Positions 37,931 to 49,022 of a stretch of 64,000 bases of DNA are shown piece by piece. The stretch is from Cryomorphaceae bacterium BACL29 MAG-121220-bin8 (GTDB lineage: Bacteria > Bacteroidota > Bacteroidia > Flavobacteriales > Flavobacteriaceae): assembly GCA_905181705.1 (NCBI GenBank), contig CAJIYP010000003.1:186001-250000 (forward strand), read 5' to 3'. A program made the translations under genes and the position numbers. The notes below the pieces were generated by a model, which saw nothing but the letters and a program-made list of their open reading frames with translations, was not told the DNA's origin and did not search any database. Positions within the stretch are counted from its first letter, which is position 1. The number at the start of each line of letters is the position of its first letter.

Positions 37931-40378
37931 TTAATTATAAGGATCTACATCAATTATAATATCTACACTTTTAAAAAAAGAAATACTCCTAAAGCTATTT
38001 ATTATTTTATTAATAAAATCTTTAGATTTTATTAAGCTTTTATTTACTGGGATTTTAATAAGAATATTTTTTATATGCTTGTTATTAATTCTTGCTATTA
38101 GAGGGGATTCGGGGCCAAGCAATTCTTTTTTGAATTCGTTTCTTAAAGCTTGTGATAACCAATCAGAGGCTTTTATAAGCTTGTTTAAATCTTTATTTTT
38201 TAAAATAATTTTTATTAATCTTGAATAAGGCGGATATTCAAAAGTAAATCTTTGATTTAGCTGTTCATTAAACATTCCTACGTAATCATTTTTAACAATT
38301 TTATTCATCAAATCATGTTTAGGATTATAGGTCTGAATAACTACTTTCCCTTGTTTCTTAACTCTTCCAGCTCTTCCTGCGACTTGTTGAAGAAGTTGAA
38401 AGCATTTTTCCTGAGATCTAAAATCTGGAAAATATATCAAGCTGTCTGCGTTTAAAACTCCTACCAATGCTACATTTTTAAAATCTAGACCTTTAGTTAG
38501 CATTTGAGTTCCAACTAAAAGTTCGAAATCATTATTTTCAAAGCCACTTATAATCTCTTGAAATGAATTTTTTTTCCTTGTAGAATCATGATCCATTCTT
38601 TTAACTGTTATTTCGGGGAAAATATTTTTAACTTCTTCTTCAACCTGTTGAGTACCTAGCCCTCTTTTTAAAATTGTAGACTTAAAACATTTTTTACATT
38701 TTGTGTCATTTTCTTCACTGAAACCACAATGATGACATTTTAATTTATTTGTAGTCTGGTGATAAGTCAGACTAACATCACAATTAATACATTGGTAAAC
38801 AAATCCACATGAATTACATTCTAAATATGGAGAATGTCCTCTTCTATTTTGAAATAAAATGACTTGTTCATTATTCTCAAAAGAATTTTTAATATTATTT
38901 AGCAGCTCAAAAGAAAAGTTTCCATTAATCGATTTTTTAACAATTGATTCTTTAAGATCATTAATTATTATTTTAGGAAGACTAACATTGCCATATCTTT
39001 TTTCTAGCTTAACCAAACTATACTTTTTGGTTATGGCATTAAAATAAGACTCTAAACTAGGTGTAGCTGAACCTAACAAGATTTTTGCATTATGAACACT
39101 TGCCAAGTAAATAGCTGAATCACGCGCATGATATCTTGGTGAAGGATTGAATTGTTTATAAGCATTTTCATGTTCTTCATCTACAATAATTAAACCCAAG
39201 TTATTGAAAGGTAAAAAAATTGAGGATCTAGCGCCAATTACTACTCTTGCTTTTTTATTATTTTTAATTACTTTTTTCCAAACCTCCGTTCTTTGTTCTT
39301 GAGAGTATTTAGAATGATAAACAGCTAAACTATCACCGAAATATTTTTTTAACCTGGAAATTAACTGAGTTGTTAAGGCTATCTCGGGAACTAAATATAA
39401 TATTTGCTTATTTTGTTTTAAAAAATCATAAATTAATTTAACATATATTTCTGTTTTTCCTGAAGATGTTACTCCGTGTAATAAAGTAACATTTTTAATA
39501 TTAAAACTTGAAACTATTTCTTTAAATGCTCGATTTTGATCCTCGCTTAATTCCTTTATTTTATCTTTTTCACTAAAATCAAATTGAACTCTACTAACCA
39601 GCTCTACTTTTTTTGCTAAAACATTTGATTCAATTAAACTATTAATTGTGCCTCTTGAAACACCAGTTTTTTTAATCAATTCTTTGATTGATGGGTAATT
39701 AGTTTTTGAAAAAGAGAAAAGTGATTTGACAACTTTTTGTTGTGACTTCTTTCCTTCTAAAGACTTTAATAATTTTAATTTTTTTAAACTATCATTAGGG
39801 TACTCATTAAAAAGAATCCTTACAATACTTTTAGGTTTAAAGTAATCATAAATCTCCTCTTTTAATTTTATTAAGCCATAATCCGAAAGTTCATTTATAG
39901 TCTTACTAATATTCTTTTTATTGAGAATTGATATTATTTCCCTATAAGTAATCTTCTTATTTAATAGTAAATTTTTAAAAACAAAATCAGCACTTTGTGT
40001 TAATTTAAGATTCTCTATATTTTCATCAATCAAAACTATTTCACTTTCACTTTTTAACAACAATAATTTTGGCAAACCTACTTTGAGAACTTGTCCTAAA
40101 GGACACATATAATATTTAGATATCCATTTAAAAAAAATTAATTGATTTTTATTCATAGATGGTTCTTCATCAATAATAAATTCAATTTCTTTGGGAATAT
40201 AAAATTCAGGGTTTTTGTTGTGTTTATTGGCAACAAGCGCAGTAATAAATTTAGATTTTCCAAAAGGAACAATTACTCTGAATCCAATTTTTATAAATTC
40301 GAATTCTTTCAAATTCACTTTATAAGTGAAAATATTGTCTAAAGGAAGTGGTACTATTACGTCAATGTAGTAGTTCAT
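37931..40378 (-). CDS. priA: Primosomal protein N' (replication restart helicase PriA)
   Basis: 815 aa, LLHGVTSSGKTEIYVKLI, VDEEHENAYKQ, zinc-binding CNSCGFVYQCINCD...CHHCGF. Confidence 0.96.
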   Translation of the reverse strand: MNYYIDVIVPLPLDNIFTYKVNLKEFEFIKIGFRVIVPFGKSKFITALVANKHNKNPEFYIPKEIEFIIDEEPSMNKNQLIFFKWISKYYMCPLGQVLKVGLPKLLLLKSESEIVLIDENIENLKLTQSADFVFKNLLLNKKITYREIISILNKKNISKTINELSDYGLIKLKEEIYDYFKPKSIVRILFNEYPNDSLKKLKLLKSLEGKKSQQKVVKSLFSFSKTNYPSIKELIKKTGVSRGTINSLIESNVLAKKVELVSRVQFDFSEKDKIKELSEDQNRAFKEIVSSFNIKNVTLLHGVTSSGKTEIYVKLIYDFLKQNKQILYLVPEIALTTQLISRLKKYFGDSLAVYHSKYSQEQRTEVWKKVIKNNKKARVVIGARSSIFLPFNNLGLIIVDEEHENAYKQFNPSPRYHARDSAIYLASVHNAKILLGSATPSLESYFNAITKKYSLVKLEKRYGNVSLPKIIINDLKESIVKKSINGNFSFELLNNIKNSFENNEQVILFQNRRGHSPYLECNSCGFVYQCINCDVSLTYHQTTNKLKCHHCGFSEENDTKCKKCFKSTILKRGLGTQQVEEEVKNIFPEITVKRMDHDSTRKKNSFQEIISGFENNDFELLVGTQMLTKGLDFKNVALVGVLNADSLIYFPDFRSQEKCFQLLQQVAGRAGRVKKQGKVVIQTYNPKHDLMNKIVKNDYVGMFNEQLNQRFTFEYPPYSRLIKIILKNKDLNKLIKASDWLSQALRNEFKKELLGPESPLIARINNKHIKNILIKIPVNKSLIKSKDFINKIINSFRSISFFKSVDIIIDVDPYN

Positions 40379-40380
40379 CT

Positions 40381-41274
40381 TTAATTATTCTTCAATTTAT
40401 AAATGACAATATTTAATTCAAATCCAAGCAAAAGAGATATAGAATTAATCCATATGTACAACATCATAATAATTAAAGCACCAATGGATCCATATAACTC
40501 GTTGTAATTTGCAAAATTATCAATATATATTCCAAAGAAATAAGTAGAAATTACCAATAAAAAAGTGGTCATAAATGAGCCAGGTGAAATAAACCTCAAA
40601 TTTCTACCCTGAACAGTCCCGAAGAAATAAAGAGAAGAGAATACTATAAGTGCAACTAAAATTAAAAAGACATATTTTAAAAACAAGAATAAATAAGAAA
40701 TTACACTAATATCTCTTGTAATTAAAAAATCAAAAACAATTGAAAAAATAGCTGCAAATAATACAATAATAACTAAAATAAATCCCACCATTATTGCATG
40801 TAAGTATTGTTTTATAAAATTTCTCGAGTATTCAATATGATAAGAATCTGAAAAACCTTCGAAAACTGAATTCACACCATTTCCAATCAGAATTACAGAA
40901 AATAAAAGAGTTGAAGATAACAATCCGCTTCTTTTATTACTATTAATATCTACGAAAATATCATGAAAAAAAACAGAAGATTCTTTAGGAATTAAGGACT
41001 CTAATAAATCTAAAAATATCTGGTCAAAATTTTCTATTGGAATAAAGGGGATTAAATTCAATATAAAGAGTAAAAAAGGAAAGAATGCCATAAAAAAACT
41101 AAAAGAAATACTTCCAGCTCTAGTTGTTATTGAGCCTTTTGAAATTCCTGTAAAATAAAGACTAAGCAGTTCATGTAAAGAAAAACCATATAAAATTTCC
41201 CATTTAATTGTTTTTAAGAAATTCGTAGTATAATTTATAGTGGAAATAATAAAATTAGTTTTAAGCAAACTCAT
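40381..41274 (-). CDS. YihY/virulence factor BrkB family membrane protein
   Basis: 297 aa, RAGSISFSFFMAFFPFLLFILNLIPF, NYNELYGSIGALIIMMLYIWINSISLLLGFELN. Confidence 0.92.
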   Translation of the reverse strand: MSLLKTNFIISTINYTTNFLKTIKWEILYGFSLHELLSLYFTGISKGSITTRAGSISFSFFMAFFPFLLFILNLIPFIPIENFDQIFLDLLESLIPKESSVFFHDIFVDINSNKRSGLLSSTLLFSVILIGNGVNSVFEGFSDSYHIEYSRNFIKQYLHAIMVGFILVIIVLFAAIFSIVFDFLITRDISVISYLFLFLKYVFLILVALIVFSSLYFFGTVQGRNLRFISPGSFMTTFLLVISTYFFGIYIDNFANYNELYGSIGALIIMMLYIWINSISLLLGFELNIVIYKLKNN

Positions 41275-41320
41275 ATATTTATATTAAATATAAATTAAAA
41301 TTTATCCAATTGTTTGTTTA

Positions 41321-41791
41321 ATGAAAATTAAGTTATTAGTCGTTGGAAAAACATCTGGGAGTTTTTTAGTTCCCTTAATTTCAGATTATGTTAAAAGAAT
41401 AAATCGTTTTATAAATTTTGAAATAATTGAAATAAACAACATAAAATTAAAAAAAGTAAACTCTTTAGAGATTCAAAAAAAAGAAGGAGTTAAAATTCTA
41501 GATAAAATAGATAAAATAGATCAAGTATTTATTTTAGACGAAAAAGGAAAAAGTTATAATTCGATTGATTTTTCAAAATTTATTGAAAATAAAATAGTTA
41601 ATTCCTCTAAAAATATAATTTTTATTATTGGTGGAGCATACGGATTCTCTGAAAAAATTTATTCAAGATCCAATTCAATAATATCATTGTCCAAAATGAC
41701 CTTTTCACACCAAATAATTAGATTATTCATGGTAGAACAACTTTACAGAGCTTTGACTATAATTAATAACCACCCCTATCATAATGAATAA
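41321..41791 (+). CDS. rlmH: 23S rRNA pseudouridine(1915)-N3-methyltransferase
   Basis: 156 aa, FIIGGAYGFSEKIYSRSNSIISLSKMTFSHQIIRLFMVEQLYRALTIINNHPYH. Confidence 0.95.
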   Translation: MKIKLLVVGKTSGSFLVPLISDYVKRINRFINFEIIEINNIKLKKVNSLEIQKKEGVKILDKIDKIDQVFILDEKGKSYNSIDFSKFIENKIVNSSKNIIFIIGGAYGFSEKIYSRSNSIISLSKMTFSHQIIRLFMVEQLYRALTIINNHPYHNE

Positions 41792-41794
41792 ATA

Positions 41795-42376
41795 ATGAAA
41801 TTAATTTTTGCATCAAGTAATAAAAATAAATTTATTGAAGTAGAGAAAATAATTCCAAAAAATATTAAACTTGGAAATTTAATAGAACTTAATTTCTTTG
41901 ATGAAATTCCTGAAGATCAAGATACTATTGAAGGAAATGCAAGTTTTAAAGCAAAGTTTATACATTCTAAGTTTAATATTAATGTATTTGCAGACGATAC
42001 TGGCCTTGAGGTACAAGCTCTTAAGGGAAAACCGGGAGTTCACTCTGCTAGATTTGCTGGACGGGAATGTGATTCAGAAAAAAATATTACTAAACTTCTC
42101 AAAGAATTAAAAAACATAAAAAACAGAAAAGCAAGGTTTAAAACAATTATTGCACTAGTGTTAAACGAAAAATTTTATCAATTTGAAGGAATAATAAATG
42201 GAGAAATACTTTTGTGTAAAAAAGGAAATAATGGTTTTGGATATGATTCAGTTTTTAAGCCGGATGGTTATAAAAAAAGCTTTGCAGAATTATCAATTGA
42301 TATTAAAAATAAAATTAGCCACAGAGCATTAGCTGTGAACAAGCTAATTGAATTCATAAGAAAAGTTAAAAGTTAA
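41795..42376 (+). CDS. Non-canonical purine NTP pyrophosphatase (RdgB/HAM1)
   Basis: 193 aa, FASSNKNKFIEVEKI, ADDTGLEVQALKGKPGVHSARFAG, SHRALAVNKL. Confidence 0.94.
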   Translation: MKLIFASSNKNKFIEVEKIIPKNIKLGNLIELNFFDEIPEDQDTIEGNASFKAKFIHSKFNINVFADDTGLEVQALKGKPGVHSARFAGRECDSEKNITKLLKELKNIKNRKARFKTIIALVLNEKFYQFEGIINGEILLCKKGNNGFGYDSVFKPDGYKKSFAELSIDIKNKISHRALAVNKLIEFIRKVKS

Positions 42377-42404
42377 TTTTAATTCCAATAAAGATATTTT
42401 TAGT

Positions 42405-43187
42405 TTGTATTTTTGGATGTTAATGAATAGGCAACTTTTTTTTATATTAATTTTTAGTTTTATAACTAATTTAGGCTTAGCTCAAAATCAGACTTTAACT
42501 GGATTTGTAGAAAATGCAGAGGATAATACTCCTATTCCAAGTGTTCATGTTATAAATCTTTCACAAGTTATTGGTGTGATTTCTGATAAAAAAGGAAAGT
42601 TTGAAATTTCTGCTAAATTAAATGACACTCTATATCTTTCTTACCTTGGATTTAAATCTATTAAAGTAAGAGTAACTAATGATTTATTGAAATTTGAAAA
42701 TTCCAAAATTCAATTAACTGAACTAGCCTATGCGCTTGAAGAGGTTATTGTTAGTCCATATAAATTAACGGGATATTTAGAGATTGATGCTAAAAATATT
42801 CCTATTAGCAGATCGTTTAGATATAGTATTCCAGGTCTACCCTCAAAGGGTTATGAAGGAGGGTCAAGGAATGTCGGCGCTTTTTCCAGAATAGTTAATT
42901 CAATTTTTAACCCAGCTGACTTTTTATATAACTTATTTGGAAAAAATCCAAGACAGTTAAAGAAATTAAAAAAAATGAAGGATGATTACAGAATTAGAGA
43001 GCTTCTTGCATCAAAATTTGATAGAGAGACATTACAAGAATTATTACAGGTTGATAAAATAGATATTGATGAAATATTAAGAAATTGCAACTACTCAGAT
43101 AACTTTATACTTTCAGCCAACGATCTTCAAATTTTAGATGCAATAAGCGGTTGCTATGAAGAATTTAAAGTACTTAACAGAAAGTAA
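42405..43187 (+). CDS. Secreted carboxypeptidase-regulatory-like domain protein
   Basis: 260 aa, signal peptide, LTGFVENAEDNTPIPSVHVINLSQVIGVISDKKGKFEISAKLNDTLYLSYLGF. Confidence 0.82.
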   Translation: MYFWMLMNRQLFFILIFSFITNLGLAQNQTLTGFVENAEDNTPIPSVHVINLSQVIGVISDKKGKFEISAKLNDTLYLSYLGFKSIKVRVTNDLLKFENSKIQLTELAYALEEVIVSPYKLTGYLEIDAKNIPISRSFRYSIPGLPSKGYEGGSRNVGAFSRIVNSIFNPADFLYNLFGKNPRQLKKLKKMKDDYRIRELLASKFDRETLQELLQVDKIDIDEILRNCNYSDNFILSANDLQILDAISGCYEEFKVLNRK

Positions 43188-43240
43188 GTCTTTAATAAAT
43201 TTTAAAAGATTAACTTTATAAACTTTTAAAAGAAAGTCAT

Positions 43241-44582
43241 ATGCGCCTCAATTCCTTAAACGCTATCAGTCCAATTGACGGTAGGTATAACGAAAAAACA
43301 AAAGCATTTGGAGATTTTTTTTCAGAACAAGCTTTAATAAATTATAGAGTTTTAGTTGAAATTGAGTATTTCATTTCTTTAACCAATTTAGAAATACCAT
43401 TACTTGAAGATTTTCCAAAAGAAGCAATTAGTAAAATAAGAAATATTTATTTAAATTTTTCTTTTAAGGATGCAGAAATAATAAAAGAAATTGAAAAAGA
43501 AACCAATCATGATGTTAAAGCTGTTGAATATTTTATAAAAAATAAATTCAAAGAAATAAAATTAGATAAGTATTTAGAGTACATACATTTTGGATTGACT
43601 TCTCAAGACATTAATAATACTGCCGTTCCACTTTCAATTAAAGATGCTTTAAAAAAGGTCTATAAACCAAACCTTGTGGCTCTTAGTCGATTTACTAGAA
43701 GCAAAAAGTAATGAGTACTCTGAAATTGCAATGCTCGCAAGAACTCATGGACAAGCTGCCTCTCCAACAAGATTAGGTAAAGAAATAAAGGTATTCCAAG
43801 TTAGAATAAATGAACAATTAAAGTTTTTAGATACAATTCCAATTGCTGCTAAATTTGGAGGAGCAACTGGAAATTTCAATGCTCATCATGTCGCCTTTCC
43901 AAAAATTGATTGGAAAGAGTTTGGCACTTCTCTAATTAATGAATTGGGTCTTCATCATTCTTATCCAACCACTCAGATTGAACATTATGATCATCTAGCC
44001 TCATTATTTGATTGTTTAAAAAGAATTAATACAATTATAATTGATTTTAATAGAGACATATGGACCTATATTTCCATGGACTATTTTAAACAAAAAATAA
44101 ATAAAAATGAAGTGGGCTCGTCTGCTATGCCTCACAAAGTAAATCCAATAGATTTTGAAAATTCAGAGGGAAACCTAGGGATTGCAAATGCTTTTTTTGA
44201 ACATTTATCTTCAAAATTACCTATTTCTAGACTTCAAAGAGACCTTACAGATAGTACGGTTTTAAGAAATATAGGCGTACCCTTTAGTCACACTATAATA
44301 GCTATAAGTTCAACTATAAAAGGAATTAATAAATTAATTGTTAATAAAGTTAAAATTGATAGTGATTTAAATGAAAATTGGGCTGTTATTGCAGAAGCTA
44401 TTCAAACAATCTTAAGAAGAGAAGGATATCCTAATCCTTACGAAGCTCTTAAACAACTAACAAGAATAAATTCAGAAATAAATAAGAAAACAATTCATAA
44501 TTTTATTGACTCACTTAAAATTGATGATAAAATTAAAAACGAATTAAAAGGAATAAATCCTTCAAATTATACAGGAATTTAA
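43241..44582 (+). CDS. purB: Adenylosuccinate lyase, split by a single-nt frameshift near 43676-43680
   Basis: ORF 43241-43711 (LNAISPIDGRY, HFGLTSQDINNTAVPL) plus ORF 43674-44582 (ARTHGQAASPTRLGKE, GSSAMPHKVNPIDFENSEGN); removing one nt gives VYKPNLVLLVDLLEAKS. Confidence 0.92.
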
Positions 44583-45760
44583 TTCACTAACTGATTCTTA
44601 TCATCATTATTATTAAATGTGATGCCAGATTGAATCTTAGGAATATTCCTAATCTCCATATCTTTTTCTATATCATCCACTTGATCTTTTAAATCCTTTG
44701 TAAAGATAGTTTTCTTTCTTTTTTCAATTGGGGGATTTAATTTTTCAGCATTTTCAAATTCAATTACACTTTCTAATATTTCTCTAGGCAACTTCTTTGC
44801 TTTATCTAATGTGCTTAAAAATTCTCGCTGAAAAAAATTGTCAATTTGGATTCTTCTTTTAGTGGTATGAGCAAATTTTCCAATCACACTACATACATTA
44901 TCTCTTTCCTCTGGACTTAATTTATCAACAAACTCGTATTCTTCAATTTTCTTTAAACTTAAAATAATTGGTTCTAGTGCATCCTTAGTAACTATAAATA
45001 CGTTGTATTCTCCAATTTTATAACTAAACTGATCAATTACGTTCAAAGTATTAGATGGTATCACTAAAAATAAATCATTTTTAACATCATCATGTTTAGC
45101 ATATTTTTTTAAATTTTCAGTTTGATCTTTAATGTATTTAGGAAAGTTATCTAAATTATTATTTGATGGACTTTTGGCATCAAAAACAATAAGTTGATCC
45201 ATTATTTCAATTGAATTATCGGGTTTATTTCTAGGGTGTGGAAACTCTTCCTGTCCAACATATTTTATTATATAATTTCTACATATTTCTTTAAGGTAAT
45301 TTTCTACATCCTTTTCGTGTTTTACCCACTGACTCTTCATTTTATCAAACTCTTCTTCTTTTTCACGAACTCTTAAATTATTATTGGCCTGTTTTTCATC
45401 CTCAGCTGATTGCTTTAGAGTGATGAGTGCTTCAATTTCTTTTTTTGAATCTAAAACTCTTTTTTCTTCCTCGTTACTAAGTTTAGTGTTTATGTTTTTT
45501 AAATCATTTCTTTCTTCAGAAATAGATCTTAGTGAAGTTTCAAGTTCAGTGTTTTTTGTTTTTAGTTCATCAAAAGATTTGAGTTGAACATTTAAAAGAT
45601 CTCTTTTCCTCTCCAATTCTTTAATAGAAGATTCTTTAAAACTAAGGTTTTTTTCTAATTCAATTATTCTTAAATTATTTTGGTCAATATTTAAATTCGG
45701 TTTTTTTAAGTATAATAAAACAAACCCAAACAAAATAACCGCTAAGATTATATATTCCAT
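44579..45760 (-). CDS. rmuC: DNA recombination protein RmuC
   Basis: 393 aa, N-terminal TM plus long coiled coil, VFDAKSPSNNNLDNFPKYI nuclease-like core. Confidence 0.88.
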   Translation of the reverse strand: MEYIILAVILFGFVLLYLKKPNLNIDQNNLRIIELEKNLSFKESSIKELERKRDLLNVQLKSFDELKTKNTELETSLRSISEERNDLKNINTKLSNEEEKRVLDSKKEIEALITLKQSAEDEKQANNNLRVREKEEEFDKMKSQWVKHEKDVENYLKEICRNYIIKYVGQEEFPHPRNKPDNSIEIMDQLIVFDAKSPSNNNLDNFPKYIKDQTENLKKYAKHDDVKNDLFLVIPSNTLNVIDQFSYKIGEYNVFIVTKDALEPIILSLKKIEEYEFVDKLSPEERDNVCSVIGKFAHTTKRRIQIDNFFQREFLSTLDKAKKLPREILESVIEFENAEKLNPPIEKRKKTIFTKDLKDQVDDIEKDMEIRNIPKIQSGITFNNNDDKNQLVN

Positions 45761-45808
45761 AATAATTATATCATTTAAAAAAAAGAGGATACTTAAAATT
45801 AAGGAAAA

Positions 45809-48658
45809 TTATTTAGTTAGGTACATTTTTCTTCTAGAGTATAATTCGTAGAATTGATCATCTTTTAAATCATCAATAAATAAAATACTTTCACCAGTAC
45901 TTTTCATTTCAGGACCTAAACTTTTATTTACGTTTGGAAATTTATTAAACGAAAAAACAGGTTGTTTAATAGCGAAGCCTTTTAAGTTAGGCTTATAATC
46001 AATGTCGGACACCTTAAGCTCACCTAACATAACTTTTGTAGCATAGTTAACATAAGGTTGTTTATAAGCTTTTGCTATGAAAGGAACTGTCCTAGAAGCT
46101 CTAGGATTTGCTTCAATTATATAAACAACTTCATCTTTAATAGCGAATTGAATATTAATTAGTCCTACCGTGTTTAATGATAATGCAATTTTATTTGTAT
46201 GATCAATTATTTGTTGCATAACTAACTTACCAAGGTTAAATGGAGGAAGTGTTGCATTAGAGTCTCCGGAATGTACCCCACAAGGCTCTATATGCTCCAT
46301 TATTCCAATAATCAAAACATTTTCACCGTCACAGATAGCATCAGCTTCTGCCTCAATAGCTCCATCAAGATAATGATCTAATAAAAGCTTATTATTGGGT
46401 ATTTTTTGGAGAAGATCAACAACATGTGCTTCTAAATCCTTCTTATTTATAACAATTTTCATTCCTTGTCCCCCTAGGACATATGAGGGTCTAATAAGGA
46501 TTGGAAAATCAAGTTTGTCAGCAAGAACTAATGCTTGGTCAGCGGTTTCGGCTACACCAAATTCGGGATACGGTATGTTATTTTCTTTAAGTAATGTTGA
46601 AAAACTCCCTCTATCTTCTGCTAAATCTAAAGCTTTATATGTTGTTCCCATAATCTTAATACCATACCTATCTAGCTTTTCTGCTAATTTAAGAGCAGTT
46701 TGACCACCTAATTGAACAATTACTCCCTCTGGATTCTCATGTTGGATTATGTCATAAATATGTTCCCAAAATACAGGCTCAAAATATAACTTATCTGCGA
46801 TATCAAAATCAGTTGAAACAGTTTCAGGATTACAATTTATCATTATGGTTTCATAATCACACTCAGCAGATGCAAGAACTCCATGAACACAACAGTAATC
46901 AAATTCTATTCCCTGCCCTATTCTGTTTGGACCAGAACCTAATACAACTATCTTTTTTCTTTTAGAAACCTCACTTTCATTTTGAGTTGTTATAGTACCA
47001 TCAGATAACTGAAAAGATTCTTCAAAAGTAGAGTAATAATAAGGTGTTTTAGCTTTAAACTCTGCAGCACAAGTATCTACTAACTTATATACTCTGTTAA
47101 TATTTAAGCTCTTTCTTTTCTTATGTACAATGCTTTCTAAACAACCCAACATATGTGCTATTTGACGATCTGCAAATCCCATTTGTTTAGCCTCCAATAA
47201 TAATTCTTTTGATACATTATCTATTTTAAATTTTGAAATTTCTTTTTCTAAAGCAATTAGTGACTCGTATTGTCTCAAGTACCATATGTCAATTTTAGTT
47301 ATCTCATGAATTCTGTCAAGAGAAATACCCATTTTAATTGCATCATAAATAACAAAAACCCTATCCCAAGATGCATTTGTTAATTTACTAATAACTGTTT
47401 CATAGTCTGTGTAACCCTTTCCATCTGCTCCTATGCCATTTCTCTTTATTTCTAAGGACTGGGTAGCTTTGTGTAATGCTTCAATAAATGATCTTCCAAT
47501 ACCCATTACTTCTCCAACAGATTTCATTTGAAGTCCTAACGTCCTATCGGAACCCTCAAACTTGTCAAAATTCCATCTAGGAATTTTAACGATTACATAA
47601 TCTAAAGTAGGTTCAAATAATGCAGATGTAGATTTTGTTATTTGGTTATCTAATTCATCCAAATTGTAGCCTATTGCAAGTTTACTTGCGATTTTTGCAA
47701 TAGGATAACCAGAAGCTTTAGACGCAAGAGCTGAAGACCTTGATACTCTTGGATTAATTTCTATGGCAATTATATCCTCTTTTTCATCAGGACTAACAGC
47801 AAATTGAACATTACATCCTCCAGCAAAATCTCCAATACTTCTCATCATTTTAATTGCCATATCTCTCATTCTTTGATAAGCAGTATCAGATAGAGTCATT
47901 GCAGGTGCAACGGTTATTGAATCCCCAGTATGTATTCCCATAGGATCCATATTTTCAATTGTACAAATAATTACAACATTATCATTTTTATCTCTTAAAA
48001 GCTCCAATTCATATTCTTTCCAACCCATTAATGCTTTGTCAATTAAAACTTCATGTATAGGTGAAGCTTCTAATCCTCTAGTTAATAATTCATCAAAATC
48101 TTCTGCCTTATAAACTAAAGAAGCTCCACTTCCTCCTAAAGTAAAAGAAGGTCGTATTACTAGAGGAAACCCAAATTCTTGAGCAATTTCTTTTCCTTTT
48201 AAAAATGATGTTGCAGTCTTTGCTGGTGCAACAGGAATATCTATCTTTTTTAAAAGCTGCTTAAATTGTTCTCTATCCTCACAAATGTTAATAGCATCAA
48301 TATCTACCCCAATAATTTCGACATTAAAATCCTTCCAAATTCCTTTTTCATCAGCTTCTATACATAGATTTAAAGCACTTTGACCTCCCATTGTGGGTAA
48401 TACAGCATCTATTTTATGATTTGATAAAATTTCTTTAATTGATTTTGTGGTAAGTGGTTTTAGATAAACATGATCGGCCATTACCGGATCTGTCATTATA
48501 GTAGCTGGATTGGAATTTATTAAAATTGTTTTAATCCCATCTTCTCTAAGTGATCTTAGTGCTTGAGAACCAGAGTAATCAAACTCACAAGCCTGACCAA
48601 TAATAATTGGACCCGACCCTATGATTAATATACTTTTTAAATCTTTTCTTAATGGCAT
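45809..48658 (-). CDS. carB: Carbamoyl-phosphate synthase large subunit
   Basis: 949 aa, IIGSGPIIIGQACEFDYSGSQAL, GGSGASLVYKAED, second half LGSGPNRIGQGIEFDYCCVH. Confidence 0.96.
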   Translation of the reverse strand: MPLRKDLKSILIIGSGPIIIGQACEFDYSGSQALRSLREDGIKTILINSNPATIMTDPVMADHVYLKPLTTKSIKEILSNHKIDAVLPTMGGQSALNLCIEADEKGIWKDFNVEIIGVDIDAINICEDREQFKQLLKKIDIPVAPAKTATSFLKGKEIAQEFGFPLVIRPSFTLGGSGASLVYKAEDFDELLTRGLEASPIHEVLIDKALMGWKEYELELLRDKNDNVVIICTIENMDPMGIHTGDSITVAPAMTLSDTAYQRMRDMAIKMMRSIGDFAGGCNVQFAVSPDEKEDIIAIEINPRVSRSSALASKASGYPIAKIASKLAIGYNLDELDNQITKSTSALFEPTLDYVIVKIPRWNFDKFEGSDRTLGLQMKSVGEVMGIGRSFIEALHKATQSLEIKRNGIGADGKGYTDYETVISKLTNASWDRVFVIYDAIKMGISLDRIHEITKIDIWYLRQYESLIALEKEISKFKIDNVSKELLLEAKQMGFADRQIAHMLGCLESIVHKKRKSLNINRVYKLVDTCAAEFKAKTPYYYSTFEESFQLSDGTITTQNESEVSKRKKIVVLGSGPNRIGQGIEFDYCCVHGVLASAECDYETIMINCNPETVSTDFDIADKLYFEPVFWEHIYDIIQHENPEGVIVQLGGQTALKLAEKLDRYGIKIMGTTYKALDLAEDRGSFSTLLKENNIPYPEFGVAETADQALVLADKLDFPILIRPSYVLGGQGMKIVINKKDLEAHVVDLLQKIPNNKLLLDHYLDGAIEAEADAICDGENVLIIGIMEHIEPCGVHSGDSNATLPPFNLGKLVMQQIIDHTNKIALSLNTVGLINIQFAIKDEVVYIIEANPRASRTVPFIAKAYKQPYVNYATKVMLGELKVSDIDYKPNLKGFAIKQPVFSFNKFPNVNKSLGPEMKSTGESILFIDDLKDDQFYELYSRRKMYLTK

Positions 48659-48695
48659 TTATTATTAGAATTTGGTTAATGAATATATATAAAAA

Positions 48696-48722
48696 AAGGT
48701 GTTACTTAAAAAGTAACACCTT
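48696..48722 (-). terminator. Rho-independent terminator of rpmH
   Basis: Perfect 12-bp stem AAGGTGTTACTT-AAA-AAGTAACACCTT; on the minus strand it is followed by a T-run (plus-strand A-run from 48691). Confidence 0.88.
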
Positions 48723-48745
48723 AAATTTTTAAAATTTTTATACAC

Positions 48746-48904
48746 TTATTTTTTATGTCTTGGTTCGCAGGAAACAGAAATTTTATTTCTTCCTTTAGAT
48801 CTTCTATTAGATAGAACATTTCTTCCACTTGGTGTGGACATTCTTTCTCTAAAACCGTGTTTATTACGTCTTTTTCTTTTTGATGGTTGAAAAGTTCTTT
48901 TCAT
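48746..48904 (-). CDS. rpmH: 50S ribosomal protein L34 (missing from the ORF track)
   Basis: Minus-strand translation [52 protein letters not shown]. Confidence 0.96.
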   Translation of the reverse strand: MKRTFQPSKRKRRNKHGFRERMSTPSGRNVLSNRRSKGRNKISVSCEPRHKK

Positions 48905-49022
48905 TACAATTAATTAACTATTTTTACTCAAATTTGCGCCCAAATATACAATATCTTTTAACTAACTCAAGTGTAATTTTAAAAATCTTTTGAGTTTAAC
49001 AATTAATTAAAAAAACAATATT

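Noticed and set aside
46395-46703. Plus-strand 102-aa ORF within carB
   Set aside because: Antisense of intact carB; no independent support.
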